Shown one piece after another: positions 22,201 to 35,169 of a DNA stretch of 64,000 nt. The position numbers and the translations under genes are program-made. The notes under the pieces were generated by a model that was given only the letters and a program-made list of their open reading frames with translations, was not told the DNA's origin and searched no databases. The stretch spans positions 2,626,501 to 2,690,500 of the forward strand of contig NC_135566.1 in NCBI RefSeq assembly GCF_964340395.1. Reading direction: 5' to 3'. The first letter of the stretch is position 1, and every line of letters begins with the position of its first letter. This stretch comes from Glandiceps talaboti (taxonomy: Eukaryota > Hemichordata > Enteropneusta > Spengelidae).

Positions 22201-25200
22201 AGTTCATAAACGAACATCGAGATCACCATCAAGACAGGTGAGTAGTGGTATAACATGTACTGTAACACAGACAATGTGGTCAAGTTTATAGGGAATAATT
22301 TATACTGGACTATTATAGTTTGAGCTTGATGAGGTTGAACAACATGACTTATCTTAAAGTCTAACTGTAGTAGTGCAACTTATTTAACAAACTCTCATAT
22401 TGGAGTAACAGCCCCAAACTAGTGCAGCTTATTTGATAAACACTTACACTAGAACTACCCTATGTGGTGGATTGTAGCTCACTGCTGATTTAATTGTCAT
22501 TTGGAATTGTTATATCACGATATGTCAAGAAAAGTCTTCCACTACTGGTTTGTATATGTGATGACCATTAGAAGTGATTACGTTATAATTAAAGGCTCCG
22601 TTTGTCAACATATCATATATGTAGAAAGATAGCCGGTAAATTGAAAGACCAAATGAATTGTTGTTTGAGTATGTCAAACGAGGACAATCTGAATAAGAGG
22701 ATATCATTGTAAAATGTACTAATCTATAAATATGACTGTTGTATTATATTTGCATTAGTGCTAGTGTATCAAGTGTTCTAGCTACTTGGAATTAGCCTTG
22801 CCTTAAATGTCTTGTAGAGGTGTATTTTGTCTTCATATCGCAGTTATTTTGTATTGTCATCAAATCGTCTACCCTGTCATAACCATTTGTTATAGAAATG
22901 CCTGATGTGATTTCCACCCACCTGCAAAGTTTCATTAATTTCCCATTAGTTAAATGTCCTGATTTGATGCCATTAATATTGCTTCATACATAGTATAAGA
23001 GGTGAATCCATTGCATGATATATATACTTAGGTATGCTGTTGGTAAATATATCTGGATGAGCAAAATTTTGTAGATAAGTTAATAAGTATGTTTTACCAC
23101 TCAGAATGACAATGTTTAAAAACATTTAGGTAAAGCAGATTTGCTGAATTGCTATTGCATTGCTGTATATGGAAATGTTATCAAGGTTACAGACATTAGG
23201 TGTTTAAGAATTTCCATACTAACATTCTTTATTGGCCATTTTTTCTCTAAGAACCGCGTTCTCCCCCAAACAGGAAACGGAAGACAGGCCTAGGTCCAAG
23301 TCTGATTCAACGTCTAGAGATTATAGTCATCGATCATCAGTCTCACCCCCAAGGAAGGTGTATAGAGAGACATCACGATCACATTCAAGATCACGGTCCA
23401 GAGAACGCTTCAGACAATCATCGCCATCTCCTGACAGGTACATACGTAGTTCTAAGTCAAAATCTCAGGAACGAAACGATCAGCCATCATGTGCATCACC
23501 AAAACAATATAAAGGAAGATCACGGTCAAGGTCTCGCTCACAATCCAGAGAATATGGTCCCCCACGATCCTCTGTTTCTCCTAAGAGACATAAACATAGG
23601 TCAAGATCAAGGTCAAACTCTTCAGAACGTAGTCCACATAAACGTTCAGTTTCTCCACGAAGACAAAGATATAAATCAAGATCACGGTCAAAGTCAAGAG
23701 AGCGTGCTCGTCATCATTCACGTTCCAGATCCAGAGACCGCAGTCGGCATCACTCACGTTCACGCTCAAAATCTAGAGAACGCAATCGTCGCCATTCACG
23801 GTCAAAATCTAGAGAAAGGAGTCGCCGCAAGTCATCATCCTCCCCAAAGAGACATCGACCAAGGTCAAGATCAAGGTCCAGAGAAAGACATCGTAGGAGA
23901 TCAAGGTCACGCGATAGAAGACATAGATCTAGATCACGTGAAAGGAGAAGAGACAGAAGGAAAAGCCGATCTCGTTCCAAGGGTAGAAGATCAAGGTCAA
24001 GGTCAAGAGGGAGAAGGTCAAAGTCTAGAGAAAGGAGAAGACGTTCTAGATCTCCTGATAGGCATAGAAGAAAACGATCTCCAAGTCCTCCAAGGCACAG
24101 AAAAAGGTAATGTTATTGACATCGTTATTGCAAAATTGCACTGGGTTAGATGTTAACCAATCACTGAATTAAAATGCCATTGAATCTGTGAAATAAGAAT
24201 TTCAGGAGTTCTTGAAATAATTAATTCAATAATGCTTGTGAATTGTTAAGATATTAAAAATGAAACTCAGCAAATGGTTATGACCCATCACACTATAAAT
24301 GTCAGTAATTCTATGCATTTTTTCTCAAAACTGATTTAACTTTCTCAAATATTAAGAATCCTGCTCCTAAAATAATTTAAACAGCTTTACTCACATATGA
24401 ATGATCAAAGGATATGGCACATTGAATCTTTGAAAAGTTTCACAACAGGACCTCAGTGGGCTTTTTCAAGAATTATTTGTAAGTTGAGGCAGCTTTGTAT
24501 GCTAAGTGGAATATGACATTAACTTTATTGACAGAGGCATTGTATGCCCTTTTGATTACCAGCATTAAACCAATTAAATCAGAAAGTGAATAAAATGCTT
24601 GTTACTAGCATATTATGGTTGGTTGATTTCATCAATCGTATACCTTCCAGGTCAACATCTCCTAAATTCTGGGGTAGGGGTAGAGGTAGATTCCGAGGAC
24701 CCCGTCGTGGTAAGAGCCGTGAAGGTTATGATGATGACCCAGCTATGGCAGCACAGGAGAGATTGGCCAGGAAATTGGAATTTGCTAGGGAAAGGGAAAA
24801 GGCAAGACTTGAGAAAAACAAAAAAGAGCAAGAAGAAAATGAAAAGGCAGGCATAACTGGATGTAAGTTGTTTGTACAAGGAGTTATAGAATAGATACAA
24901 AGAGACAAACAAAGTGTCCATTTAGTTAATAAATTCAGTTTTACATTACATCAAGTCAGTGTTTGTATATGGCTGGAAAGTTATGTCTTTCTCACTTTCT
25001 CTAAAGAAGGATGGCAATAAAATACTTGATGAAAGATTTTAAATAGTGCATGGACATTGTCTTTGCTAAGATTTGGTATCCCTGCTAATGGGGGTGGGGG
25101 TGGGGGGTGGGGTGGGTGGAGGTGTGGTTGTTAAATCTTGCACAGATTACCGTATCTTGTTATGTACCCTAATTTTGGTGGAAACCCCAGTCAAACATCT

Positions 25201-27756
25201 TGGGAACTCAAGTAGGTTTTAAGTACTCCCACACTTTAACTAGCTGACAGCGGCTAAGGAAAACAAAATTGAAAGAACTTAGGAGGGTCAGATATTAGTT
25301 ATAGAGATAGCATTCTACTTGTGATACATTTTAGGAACACAAATGTACTTCCTGTCTTATCTAGAAATAGAACAATTCTAGTGTAAGTTGTATTATTAGT
25401 ATGAAAGGTAACATTTTGCATGTTTTTACTTGTAAACCATCAGTGAGTATGAATGCAGCTGATCTAATGGCAGATTCAATGGGTCAGGTTACACCACAAG
25501 AGGCTGTTGCTGCAGCTGCTGCAGCCATGCAGGCTAAAGTGAGTACTCACAGTTATTGTCAGTAATCTTTTTATACAAGCTTATATTCATTGATGCAGCT
25601 AGCTGAAGTGGTACCTAAGTCTTACTGATTTATGCTAAATGCTCAATTCAGGTTTCAGAAAGTTGGTACAAGTTTGAAACAACCAGTATTCGATTGATAG
25701 GAAAGAAAAGATTTGGAGTTACAAAAATTGAAAGTGTAATATTTTAATGACTTGACGTGCTACATAGGACTTCAGAACTTGAATGTAATTTGAGCTTCCT
25801 GCTGTCTCGTGTCACCCCCCCCCCCCCCTCAAAACTTTGTGAATTTTCCATGGTTAGGTATACATAAAGTTTATTTAGTACACAATTCAAGGTCAGTGAA
25901 TATTTGCATGTCATATGTCAACATTACTTGGAATATTCCCAACATAAAAGAATAAAAGTTACCATTGGATCATGCAGTTGATGATATTCATTTTGACTGA
26001 TTCTGTTTTATTTCTTTCATTGTATAAATGTCTAGGTGTATGCAGAGACTGGTGTTGCTGTTCCTAGCTACTATAATCCAACTGCAGTCAACCCTATGCA
26101 GTTTGCTGCACAACAGCAGAAAAGGAAGTTGCTATGGGGTGCTAAAAAAGAAAAAAAAGAAGTAAGTGCGAATAAAACACTGCCCTCTAGTGGCAGTCTT
26201 TGGCCAGATGTGAATGATTGGAAACCGGCTATGAAATGTATACTTGTCCATTTTACATATTCACTGTTTTCGCTTTATTAAGAAAGGATTTGTGACATTG
26301 ATTCTGATGAAGAATGAAATTGAGAATGAAAGAAATAAGGGAAAAGATTAGACAATAATTGGAAATTTGACAGTAGTTTTAAATACTAAAACAAACATTC
26401 GCTATTTTCATTACTTGTTTGAATAAAGATTGCTATTTTATATACATGTACATAGTTAACATGTATATGTAACAATTTTGCATTTCATCTACAATGTATT
26501 TGCTAAATTTTCCTCAAAACCATTACCGGTACTAGTAAATAATACATGCATATCCCATTCCATTGCAGGAAAAAATTGCTGACAAACACTCAGCCAATAA
26601 ATGGGAGCAGACTTTATTTGATGATAGTACTACTAATGTTAAATTCCGTCGTCTTATGGGTATGAAAGATGAACTAGAGAAGAAAAGTGGTAAGTATTTG
26701 AAACTTCTGTAACAGGCCTTGAAATTGATTTTTTTGCCCACCTGCCCATTAGGCAGGTAACTTTGAAAATTACATGCCCAACTGCAATTTCTACCAGTCC
26801 ACTTTTTTTACAGTTGAGTATTATATATAGCATTTCACTGTGACACAGTAGTCATTCACTTCATATTGAGATTGCCATTTTAAAGTATCCATGGTCCTAC
26901 CTACCAAACCTATGATAACCAAATTGAATGCAATCATGTTAAAAAAATAGAGAGATATAGATTTGTTAATTTCATCTTTGAACAAATGAATATCAGCTTG
27001 TTTTTTATTGCTATTGTTCGTGTTTTAAAAGTAATTTTTCAACCATGTTCCCAAACATTGTATGTCTCTGGAGGTGCAATAAATGATTGATTATTTTTAA
27101 AATTATTACATTCACTTTGTAATTTTGCCATGAACTATTGTATGATTTTATCAGGAGTACGTACATTCATACTAAGAAAGTGGCATTGACATCCTTTGCC
27201 ATCTTTTCAAGTTATCAAATTTGAATTTTAGTGTGTAACTTTTGGAAACACTTAGGTGATTGTCATCAGTGTGCAGCACTTTGCTAGAGGAATTATCATG
27301 TTTACATGTCATTGATTAAAAATCATTACTTCTATAAAAGATTTTTGTTCACTGTGAGCGTGTCAAAATAATCCAGACAACATGTAAATATTTCTAGAAC
27401 TCACAGTACTCCTTTGGAATTTACTGTAGAAAGTAATAAAGTTGTGGAAATATGTTAAAAGCTCACAGCATGTTCTTTGCCAAAGTAGAAACAACAGAAC
27501 TGTAATCCATTCACATACGTATTCTATCTATATTCAGATGATAGTTTCTAATTGTTGTATACTTTTTCTTTTCCCAGATGCAGATACTGCACCAGATCAA
27601 CAAGTGGAGAGAGCCAAACTGATGCAAACACTCGATGAACAATATGAAATTGCCAGAGTCAAGACACACACCCAGAGAAGTTTTGGTCTTGGCTTTAGCT
27701 TTGGACAGGGAGGTGCACCACCACCAGCTGGTGCCAGTGGAGGAAGCAATGTCTAA
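19298..27756 (+). CDS. RSRC2: Arginine/serine-rich coiled-coil protein 2 homologue, complete, ten exons
   Basis: Exons are 19298-19396, 19921-20434, 21616-21671, 22145-22237, 23274-24106, 24651-24862, 25444-25538, 26036-26161, 26569-26689 and 27578-27756. Phases match throughout and give about 775 residues. Order: a short acidic N-terminus (MDALVGYDSES), a Pro/Ser-rich stretch with a poly-Ser run (exon 2), a dense RS domain of about 280 residues in one exon (exon 5), an RGRGRF patch and coiled coil (QERLARKLEFAREREKAR), an Ala-rich linker, then TGVAVPSYYNPTAVNPMQF, KRKLLWGAKK, and the SMAP-family core (TNVKFRRLMGMK). The end has LDEQYEIARVKTHTQRSFGLGF. These C-terminal blocks are diagnostic of RSRC2; the family is nuclear and linked to splicing-type RS proteins, but its precise role is poorly known. 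The start at 19298 has a Kozak-like context; the frame is open upstream to 19160. Confidence 0.93.
20802..20925 (+). repeat. Interspersed repeat family A, copy 2 (RSRC2 intron 2)
   Basis: Matches 1608-1747 in the same orientation, with shared AAATAGCACCT, AATCTTGTAAAGAAG and CTGCAAGG blocks. It is about 15 bp shorter than copy 1 because of internal deletions. Confidence 0.75.
25089..25131 (+). repeat. G-rich tract with quadruplex potential in RSRC2 intron 6
   Basis: Repeated G-runs of three to six separated by single T or TGG, on the sense strand of RSRC2, about 230 bp after the exon 6 donor. In RNA such a tract could fold and affect splicing; that is inference. Confidence 0.8.
26703..26815. 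repeat. Probable transposon fragment in RSRC2 intron 9
   Basis: Begins CAGGCCTTGAAATTGA and then has GCCCACCTGCCC and CATGCCCAACTGC blocks. This resembles the end style of the 62013-62467 element (GGGCTCAAA, ACTTGCCC). Only one end is recognisable. Confidence 0.35.
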
Positions 27757-29149
27757 AACCCTTTTCTTGAATTTTAATTAAGTTTAACTTTTCAGGTGCC
27801 AGCTGTTATTTCCAATGTTTATCTGAAATCAGTGTATCACAAAGAAATTGTTTTATAGTTGAGCAAAATTCATGTCTTTTTTTTTTGTATTTTTTCTGTT
27901 GATAAGTTGATGAATTCAGAAGTGCTGTAGGGATAGCAAAGATCCTGTCTGTCTGTCTGTCTGTGCTAGTGTGTAACTGACATAACAGTTTGATAGCTGT
28001 TAGCCTTGGAGTAATGGTATGGAAGTCGTAGGATTATTTGTGGAAAGATGATCTAATCACAGCTAAGCAAATTAGGTTTATATTAAGTTTATACACATTT
28101 TACAAATGCATGTAGTTAGTATTAGCATATAATGTAAGTTGTGCATGACAGAAAGTATCGTATATATAAGTGCCACATTTGACCAAATCACATTTGAGTG
28201 CCATAGGGACCCCTTTCCATCCTGCTCCCAATTTGCAAGCCTTAACGTAGTCTCTTTACAAAATGCATGTGATATTCTTTGCTAATTCTCATTCTTGTAC
28301 AAGCATTGTTCACAGTGCACTGTAGCTACATTTTCACAATGGCTTCATCTTATTTTATCAAGTGTTGTGATTAACACACAACAGTAAGATATGGTTGTCT
28401 TATAAATACCAGCTACATGGCGGGTGAGGGGTGTCCTCTCACATTATGTGTACATCAGATTTCTACATGGAGGAGAGTGGTGTCCTTGCACCTCAGTAGG
28501 TGTATGTCTGATTTCTAGGTTACTAAAGGGATGTAGCAGATGCTGCAAAGGTAAGTATTAAAGGTAAAAACTTGTCCGTCTTTTGAAGTAAACCTAAATC
28601 CGATAACTACACCAAACTGTACGATGTACCATCGTAAACTAACAATGACACAACATTGATATAAGTGTACATGTAAAACCATCCTTATCTAATTAAACAT
28701 CTTAATTCTTTCACAATGCCATTTGTGTTCCTTTGTATCTACTGATAATAGTCCTACCAGTCAATGGCCATACGTTGGTCTGTGTTGTATATATAGACAT
28801 ACAATTCAAGTTGTATTTCAAACTTGTTCTACATTCACAGTCACTTGCTATGGAGAACAGTGACACACTGTAATTCTCAATGATACAACACAGACTTGTA
28901 TCATTGTGGAATACACCATGTGGTTTTTTAACTGTTGACCTCCCTGGCAAACTTTTCATTAATCTGTAATTACTCCAGGATTCACTAAAGATACTCCTCA
29001 TAATTTCAGACAATTTCTGTACTCAGTTTAGTTTTTATACAGATATGTAATATTTAATAATGAACATGATGGTTTAAGAGCTAATGTGTACATTGCAGGT
29101 CTCCAATTACCTTATGTACTATATTATAGTAATAGTTTATCTGTAGTGT

Positions 29150-29400
29150 GATCCAATATGCATCCAAACTTGATAACACACAAACTGTGTTCCCAATAAT
29201 GTATATTTTAGGACATAATCCAAATTGCATTGAAAAATTGAAGAATACTGGCTCTAGAATGCAAGCACTATTATTTAGTATCATCCAAATTGCATTAAAA
29301 TTGAAGAATACAGACTGTATTTCACAATGTATATTGCTATGATCCAACTTGGAATCAAAAGTTCCAGAATACAGACTGTATTTCACAAAGACTAAAAGAT
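29150..29400. repeat. Degenerate tandem repeat, about 60-bp period
   Basis: Three to four imperfect copies sharing ATCCAAATTGCATT, GAAGAATAC and GACTGTATTTCACAA. Copies are diverged by substitutions and small indels. Confidence 0.7.
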
Positions 29401-29667
29401 AAGTCGTTGTAGACACTCACTATTGCCACCATGTATACAAAGAAGTTGCAGCAATGTGGAGTGCACACAATAACAAATATTCCACTAACTTTCAAACTAT
29501 ATATTTACAATAACCTTGTTTCACATGTCATCTTGCCTTTTTAGCTTCAAATATTTTGAAGTCAGAAACTTCAGTACTGACTAGCTATTGTGTGGAAAAA
29601 TCTGATTTGTAATACTATCTACATGTAGTCAAGGCCTATCTACTTGTAGTCAAGGTCCCAGTTTACT

Positions 29668-29745
29668 GAGATAGACAAACTAAAACTATTGTCGTTCAAT
29701 GTGGTAGATTACACCAATGGGTGATAGTGGTTCTTCTGTGTGCCA
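29668..29745. repeat. Fragment of MITE family B
   Basis: Matches the left end of 6544-6805 for about 75 bp: GATAGACAAACTAAAACTAT, then TTCAATGTGGTAGATTACAC and GGGTGATAGTGGTTC. The right end is absent. Confidence 0.7.
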
Positions 29746-30642
29746 CTAATCACATATCTGTATTAAACACAGTTAATATTGAAATGAAACAATTAAGACA
29801 AAACTTTACTTTTGTTACATTTGTATTTTGTAGTTTGTACCGATATAAGTATGATTTATTCTATAGTCACAGACTTGTGTTTATTCTCACAAGTATTCAA
29901 TGTCAAGATTTTTGAAACATTAATTAAATTGAGTGATAACTCTTATGTTTACGTCATTGTGTCAATGTTTTACACAACTTACAGGGAATGCCACTCTAGG
30001 AAAATAAACATATTTTCATAAACTTTTGGTTCTGGAGTCATTTCATGATGTTACATCGTATGAATTTCACTCAGTTGCCAAAAAACTCCAAATTGAGACT
30101 TGTCACCTCATTGTTCTTTCACTGGTACACTATTGCCTCATGGGAGTTAGCATACATGAATATGTATTAGATGAACAATGAATATTCATGACTCCTAAGT
30201 GCTTATTACTTTCAGATAAAACAGTCATAAATATACATGTCTAGCATCCAAAGTTTATGAAAATACCTTTATTTCCTGGAATGGTGTTCCCCTTTAACTA
30301 ACAGCATAGACAATTTGAAGGAAAATACAAACACAGAAATAAAGTTGAGAATGAAAATAATATTGCTATGATTCAACTCTTTACATTTTAATGCCAATTT
30401 CAATGTCAATTTTGAGCCTGTCTCTCTTTTATGAGAATTTTGAGTAAACTACATATGTCAGCTTTCTTTTTTCAGTATGTTTTCCTATATTGTTACTTTT
30501 ACAATATCATGTACTTTGTGAGTACCATACTCAGTCGTATACTAAAAGTGCCAGTGCTTTCTGTTCTTTTTCTAGATTAGCTTTTTTACCACTGTACATC
30601 TCAGTAGCTTTGTATAATGTAGCTGTTGTGTGTAAATGATTG

Positions 30643-30897
30643 AAATACGGCACTTGCAAACCCGCCATGTTGAATGTTGCATCATGGGAAATGTGATAAT
30701 AAATACTAATCAATTAGTATTGTAAACAATATTGTTACATTCTTTGTAACCACAAATAATCATTTCATAGTTACCCTGACCATTGTGGGAGGTTTATTTT
30801 ATCGGTAGCTCCATATAAAGTGTTACGATAACCACAGATAATCCCATAGTCCTTTGCATCTGAGCATGCTCAGTATGGATTGCAAGTTCCCTATTGG
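30643..30897. mobile_element. MITE family D, copy 1 (degraded left terminus)
   Basis: About 255 bp, roughly 85% identical by eye to 58663-58918. The left end AAATACGGCACTTGCAA is a mutated version of the CAATAGGGAACTTTGCAA terminus, while the right end TTGCAAGTTCCCTATTG is intact. Internal landmarks are CCCGCCATGTTGAATGTTGC and CTGAGCATGCTCAG. Confidence 0.85.
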
Positions 30898-32848
30898 CTA
30901 TATCAATAACTCTATTTAGTAATCTATGTTTAGACAGAACTAGAAATGACCAATTCTAATTGATTGTCCAAGTGTTTGTATTTGTAGATGATTTTGATTT
31001 GTCATAACATTAAGTGACTAAAACATAATATTTTATTTGGTTGTAGCTACTTCTATAGAAAAGAGCAAAATTTTTATTTTGTATCATGAAAATACAAGAG
31101 AAACTTTGATTATTTGCCTTAGTATGTATCACCATCTATGTTGTAATACATGGAGAATGCTGTGTGCCTTTATAATCCCCATCATTATGTCACTATTCAG
31201 TGATTAAGTCCATTTATACAGTTTGTTATACATTTCTAGACAGCTGATAGTATAGTGATGTCATAGTGTTAAGAGTTGTATTTAAGTACATTGTCTGAAT
31301 TTCTTTTGAATTGTGTAAATCTCTTTTCTCTGTAAAAATGACAAGTGTGCTACATATATTGTTTTTGGGCAAATCTCTTTCAATTTGTCATTTACCTACA
31401 GGTTTCTTTGAAATCCCTAACCCCCCCATTCAGAAACTTTAAATTTGTATATGCAGACTATTCATGGTATGTTTAACATTGAATGATGTGTACTAAAACT
31501 TACTGGTGATTTCATGATGTGTGTTTATTATAAGCTAATTCTCACCTTTATGCAGGTGTTTGAAAATGTTTTTTCAAAGTTGAAGGTTTCTGAAAATAAC
31601 GTAGGATTCTGAGAACTTGAAATGGATTTGGCCTATAGTGAAATGTTAACAAAGAAATTTCCATTAGTACAGTAAATGTCATTTCTCTGTAAAGCATTAT
31701 ACTACCGGGTAGTTTGTGTTACAAATTGGCTGAAGTAATGAACATGATATTAACTGATATGTAGTCAGTTTTGTTTATTTTTTAATCGTTTGTATGTTAA
31801 GAGACAGTTTAGAGATAAGATGATTCTCTTTGAAAGTACACGTCAGACAAAATGAGATACATTTCACCATTGGGTTGTAATTAACAACAACACAAATAAA
31901 CAAGCATGAATATTATGTCAAAAGATAATGTAGGCCCTGTATACTGTTATATTAGTTAAACAACTTTTTTGTCTGAACTTAAATATCTGAAAAAAATCAA
32001 AAGTCTGTTCATTATGAATGTTCTACACACAAGTGCAGCTGGTGTCAAACATTGTAACAAAAAGGGTTTGCTTTCTAATAAGTTGAATTTTGACTTTTGT
32101 CAATATTTTTTCAGATATTAGTAGACACATACTGTAGTTGCCCCAATGTAGATGTACAACATATGATGCTACAAAGTATGTTGTATTTAGTTAGTTTCTG
32201 ATATCGTAATAAAAATACACTTTCAACCAGCTGATACCTGTAAATGTGTTTATTTTGTCAGTAGACTGATATCTCTATTTTAGATGGTTTTGCCATTCAC
32301 CAGTTATTCATATCAAAATTAAGAATCGGCTACAAACAAAATGAGAATAGCATCGCTCTATCTAGTCATCAGGGGGAACTAGATGAGTCCTAGAGAAGTT
32401 ATTCACAATATGTCTCCATAGATGGTTGTCCAACAACAGCCAGTGTCCCAAATTGAGTGGTAAGCCACTAATTACATTGTATGTCTTTGCATGAACCTTC
32501 TCTCATTCCTGCTTACTACAAGCAAGCAAACACGCCAGTATTTTTTTGCGAGTTGTATTGTCAAATAACCAAGAAAGTCTGATTCTCTTGACATCTGTTT
32601 TACTTACATAAAACATGAGTAAACTAATTGATAGTGATAAAATCTAGAAATGATATAACACATGGATGTAATTTTCTGTTTGTGTTTACACTTGATGCCA
32701 CATAATTCAAATTATGTTCTGGCAAAGTAGTTATTTTTGGGGATTTTGGTTGTTATTGAAATGTATTAACATATGGTCGCTCCAGGTGTATCGACCCAAT
32801 CACAGCCCAGTCAGTGGTTTAAGCTTAGTGTGCTGGGTGGGGTTCCTC

Positions 32849-32942
32849 CTAGTCTTGCTGCTAGACGTCCGGCTTTCTTTCGATACTATAAGCGAACGAA
32901 GTTCGCAGTGAGGGCTTGCCCGAACAGTCTAGCAAGTGTCAT
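32849..32942 (+). repeat. Hairpin element family E, copy 1
   Basis: Carries CCTAGTCTTGCTGCTAGACG, TTTCGATACTATA, a perfect GCGAACGAAGTTCGC hairpin, and GTCTAGCAAGTGTCATT. It aligns, inverted, with 33259-33360. GC content is clearly above the flanks. Confidence 0.6.
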
Positions 32943-33258
32943 TTTCAGACCGGACATTCCATTGCGATTACGATAAGCGGTGGGTTGGGCCATATATGCA
33001 TATATATACTTTGAATATATTAATCTCTGCATGCAGGTGTTGACAAACACACTTATGTCATTACTATGTCTTGTCGGTTTATGGTAATTGTGAGTCTGAT
33101 GAGTGTGCAGATGTTGTCATTCACACATTTTAGTTAACGCATTGGTGGTTATTTTTACAAGCCCCTCTTTAAGATGAATATGCATGAAAAATTAGCTATT
33201 GTCCTCTGTTTGTGCTTGTCGCCAATGCGGTTCTCTTATTGGCAGGTATTTATATCCT

Positions 33259-33360
33259 GATGACATTTGCTAGACCTTGGATGTTCCATCCTCGATAGCG
33301 ATGTCCGGTCGTGTGTCGTATTGTATCGGAAGGACATCCGAGGTCTAGCAGATAGACTAG
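33259..33360 (-). repeat. Hairpin element family E, copy 2 (inverted)
   Basis: Itself a hairpin: TGCTAGACCTTGGATG at the left pairs with CATCCGAGGTCTAGCA at the right, loop about 45 nt. Its reverse complement shares CCTAGTCT, CTGCTAGAC, CCGATAC and GTCTAGCAAATGTCAT with copy 1. It ends about 570 bp before the SHPK start codon. Confidence 0.65.
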
Positions 33361-33764
33361 GTTCCTCCTTGCCGTTTTTTTTACATTTCTTACATCTCAC
33401 ACTGGTGTGTTGCTGCTTTGTTAATTGGGTACAAGTTGTAAATTACATGACTGACATTATTGGAAGATAAAACAATCATGATATATGATATAGCCTGATT
33501 TCCAAACAACTTTATTTCAAAGAAATCACATAATATTGTATTTTAGAGATTGTATCTATGTGTACTTTAAAATCCAGCAACTGTTCCACATTGTTTATAT
33601 TTCAATATGTTGAGAGGGGGGTCTCGTAGGCAGAGCCCTCAACGGCAAGACCCTGGGTAACCGACACTTGCGAAAAATGTCATTTATAGCCCAGAAGATC
33701 AGTTTACATTATGTCGTAGGAGGGCGTGCTGTCAACTAAAACAAATGAACATCTATGAAAAAGG

Positions 33765-33926
33765 TTTGGGGGCGTGGCCTACCACGTGGAGAAGGGAAAA
33801 CAAACCCACAGACATGCGTGATGTAGTGGTGGTGGTGATACTTTTTACATGTAAACACTGAACGATTTTAGTGGTAATGTTTGAGTGTACTTCATATAGT
33901 TTGGTCATTGATAAAACGCAATAACT
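33765..33926 (+). promoter_or_regulatory. Putative SHPK promoter: GGGGGCGTGGCC and E-box CACGTG
   Basis: Immediately 5' of the SHPK ATG there is a GC-box-like GGGGGCGTGGCC at about 33768-33779 and a CACGTG E-box at 33783-33788. A second GGGCGTG sits near 33722. CpG density is raised compared with the flanks. No TATA box is clear. E-boxes of this type bind bHLH-ZIP factors such as MYC/MAX, USF or MLX-type carbohydrate sensors; which, if any, acts here is unknown. Confidence 0.4.
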
Positions 33927-34558
33927 ATGTCTGCAAATGGCACGAATTCGTCAACACAGACGTACATATTAGGAATAGATCTCGGCACTACATCGGTGAA
34001 AGCAGCGATTGTTGATCATGACACGAAAGAAGTTGTGTGCTCGGCTTCAAGGGAGACCGGAGCCGGTGTTAGTAGCGAGCTTGCGCAAGCAAATGAACAA
34101 GATGCAAGCAAGATCATTCGAGCTTGCTCCATGTGCGTGTCTGGTCTTCCAAAACATAATCTAGTTAAAGTATCGAGTATTGGTATCTCAGGGCAAATGC
34201 ACGGCTGTCTATTATGGAAGAGTGGGAATGGCTGGTCACACCGGGGAACTGGACGTTATGATGCCGAGAAGTGCAGTCCATTGATAACCTGGCAAGATCA
34301 AAGATGTACAAGTGAGTTTCTTAGCTCACTCCCGACTCCACGATCTCACCTACGGCTCGCGACGGGACACGGATGTGCTACCTTGTTTTGGCTGAAAAGA
34401 AACCGGCCAGAACTGATTGATGATTACGACTGTGCTGGTACGATACAGGACTTCTTGGTGACGATGTTATGTGGCTTGGAGAAACCTGTGATGTCTGTTC
34501 AGAACGCCGCTAGCTGGGGGTATTTCGACACAGTCAACAACATGTGGAATAGAGATAT
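33927..34558 (+). CDS. SHPK: Sedoheptulokinase, first coding exon (N-terminal FGGY domain); rest not found in window
   Basis: A 632-bp exon codes 210 residues plus two bases and ends at a GTGAGT donor. SHPK phosphorylates sedoheptulose with ATP to sedoheptulose 7-phosphate, feeding the pentose phosphate pathway in the cytosol. Visible FGGY features are the phosphate-binding GIDLGTTSVKAA (16-27), GISGQMHG (86-93), LITWQDQR (119-126), SHLRLATGHGCATLFWL, GTIQDF and NAASWGYF, in the same order and spacing as animal SHPK. The family is about 480 residues, so over half, including the second FGGY domain, must lie downstream. I did not find the next exon by eye, implying either a very long intron or a break. 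An E-box and GC-rich element lie just upstream. Confidence 0.92.
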
Positions 34559-35169
34559 GTGAGTATCAAAACAATTTCTCATCGCAATTAAAGAGAAGAG
34601 AAGAAACCTGGTGTGTTTGATTTAGTATTAGATGTAGCATAAATGTACACGTATTCACTAATGATGTTACTCCTGTTATTATTAAATCTAAACTCGAGCC
34701 TTTAATTTGTGGTATCGATGACGAGCTCGTTAAGACATGCCGTGATGTGTGGACAAAAAATTTCTTAGTTCTCACACATGCTGTTCATCTATCAGCGAGT
34801 ATCACGTTGAGATGTGACGTTACTATGGTAACGAAGAGATCGAGTTTTGTGACAAGTATTGAAAGATCTGAGTACATGAGTGTGGTGATTGCTCTAATTA
34901 CCAATGTTTCTGAACAAATGAGATTTTAAATTCTCCTACTTTTTAGAGTGACGTAAAAGAGTTTGCTTCAAGGAATATCCAGGATATTTCATCAGTGGTT
35001 GCTAGCCTAGGCACAAAACCCACACCCAGGCCAAACAACAGAAAATACTTGTATATATTTTTTTTGAGTCTGTGGTTGTATGAATTTCAAGTTTATTGTT
35101 CATTTTGTGTGTTTGAGTATTTGGAACCTTACAATCTACTGGATTCCTGGGTTTCTTTACAAGTTTTCT

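Larger units (their letters stand above)
27757..33764. other. Intergenic stretch between RSRC2 and SHPK
   Basis: RSRC2 3'UTR then AT-rich non-coding DNA. Embedded: a short TGTC run near 27945-27963, a degenerate tandem repeat (29150-29400), a family B fragment (29668-29745), a MITE (30643-30897) and an inverted hairpin pair (32849-33360). I see no further exons. Confidence 0.6.

Noticed and set aside
23491-24156. Second long ORF overlapping the RSRC2 RS-domain exon, and antisense ORFs at 23581-23980
   Set aside because: Shadow frames of a codon-biased RS-repeat exon; the frame used joins correctly with flanking exons.
26290-26340. Box C/D snoRNA-like motif (CTGATGA) in RSRC2 intron 8
   Set aside because: No matching CTGA D box or terminal stem at the required spacing.
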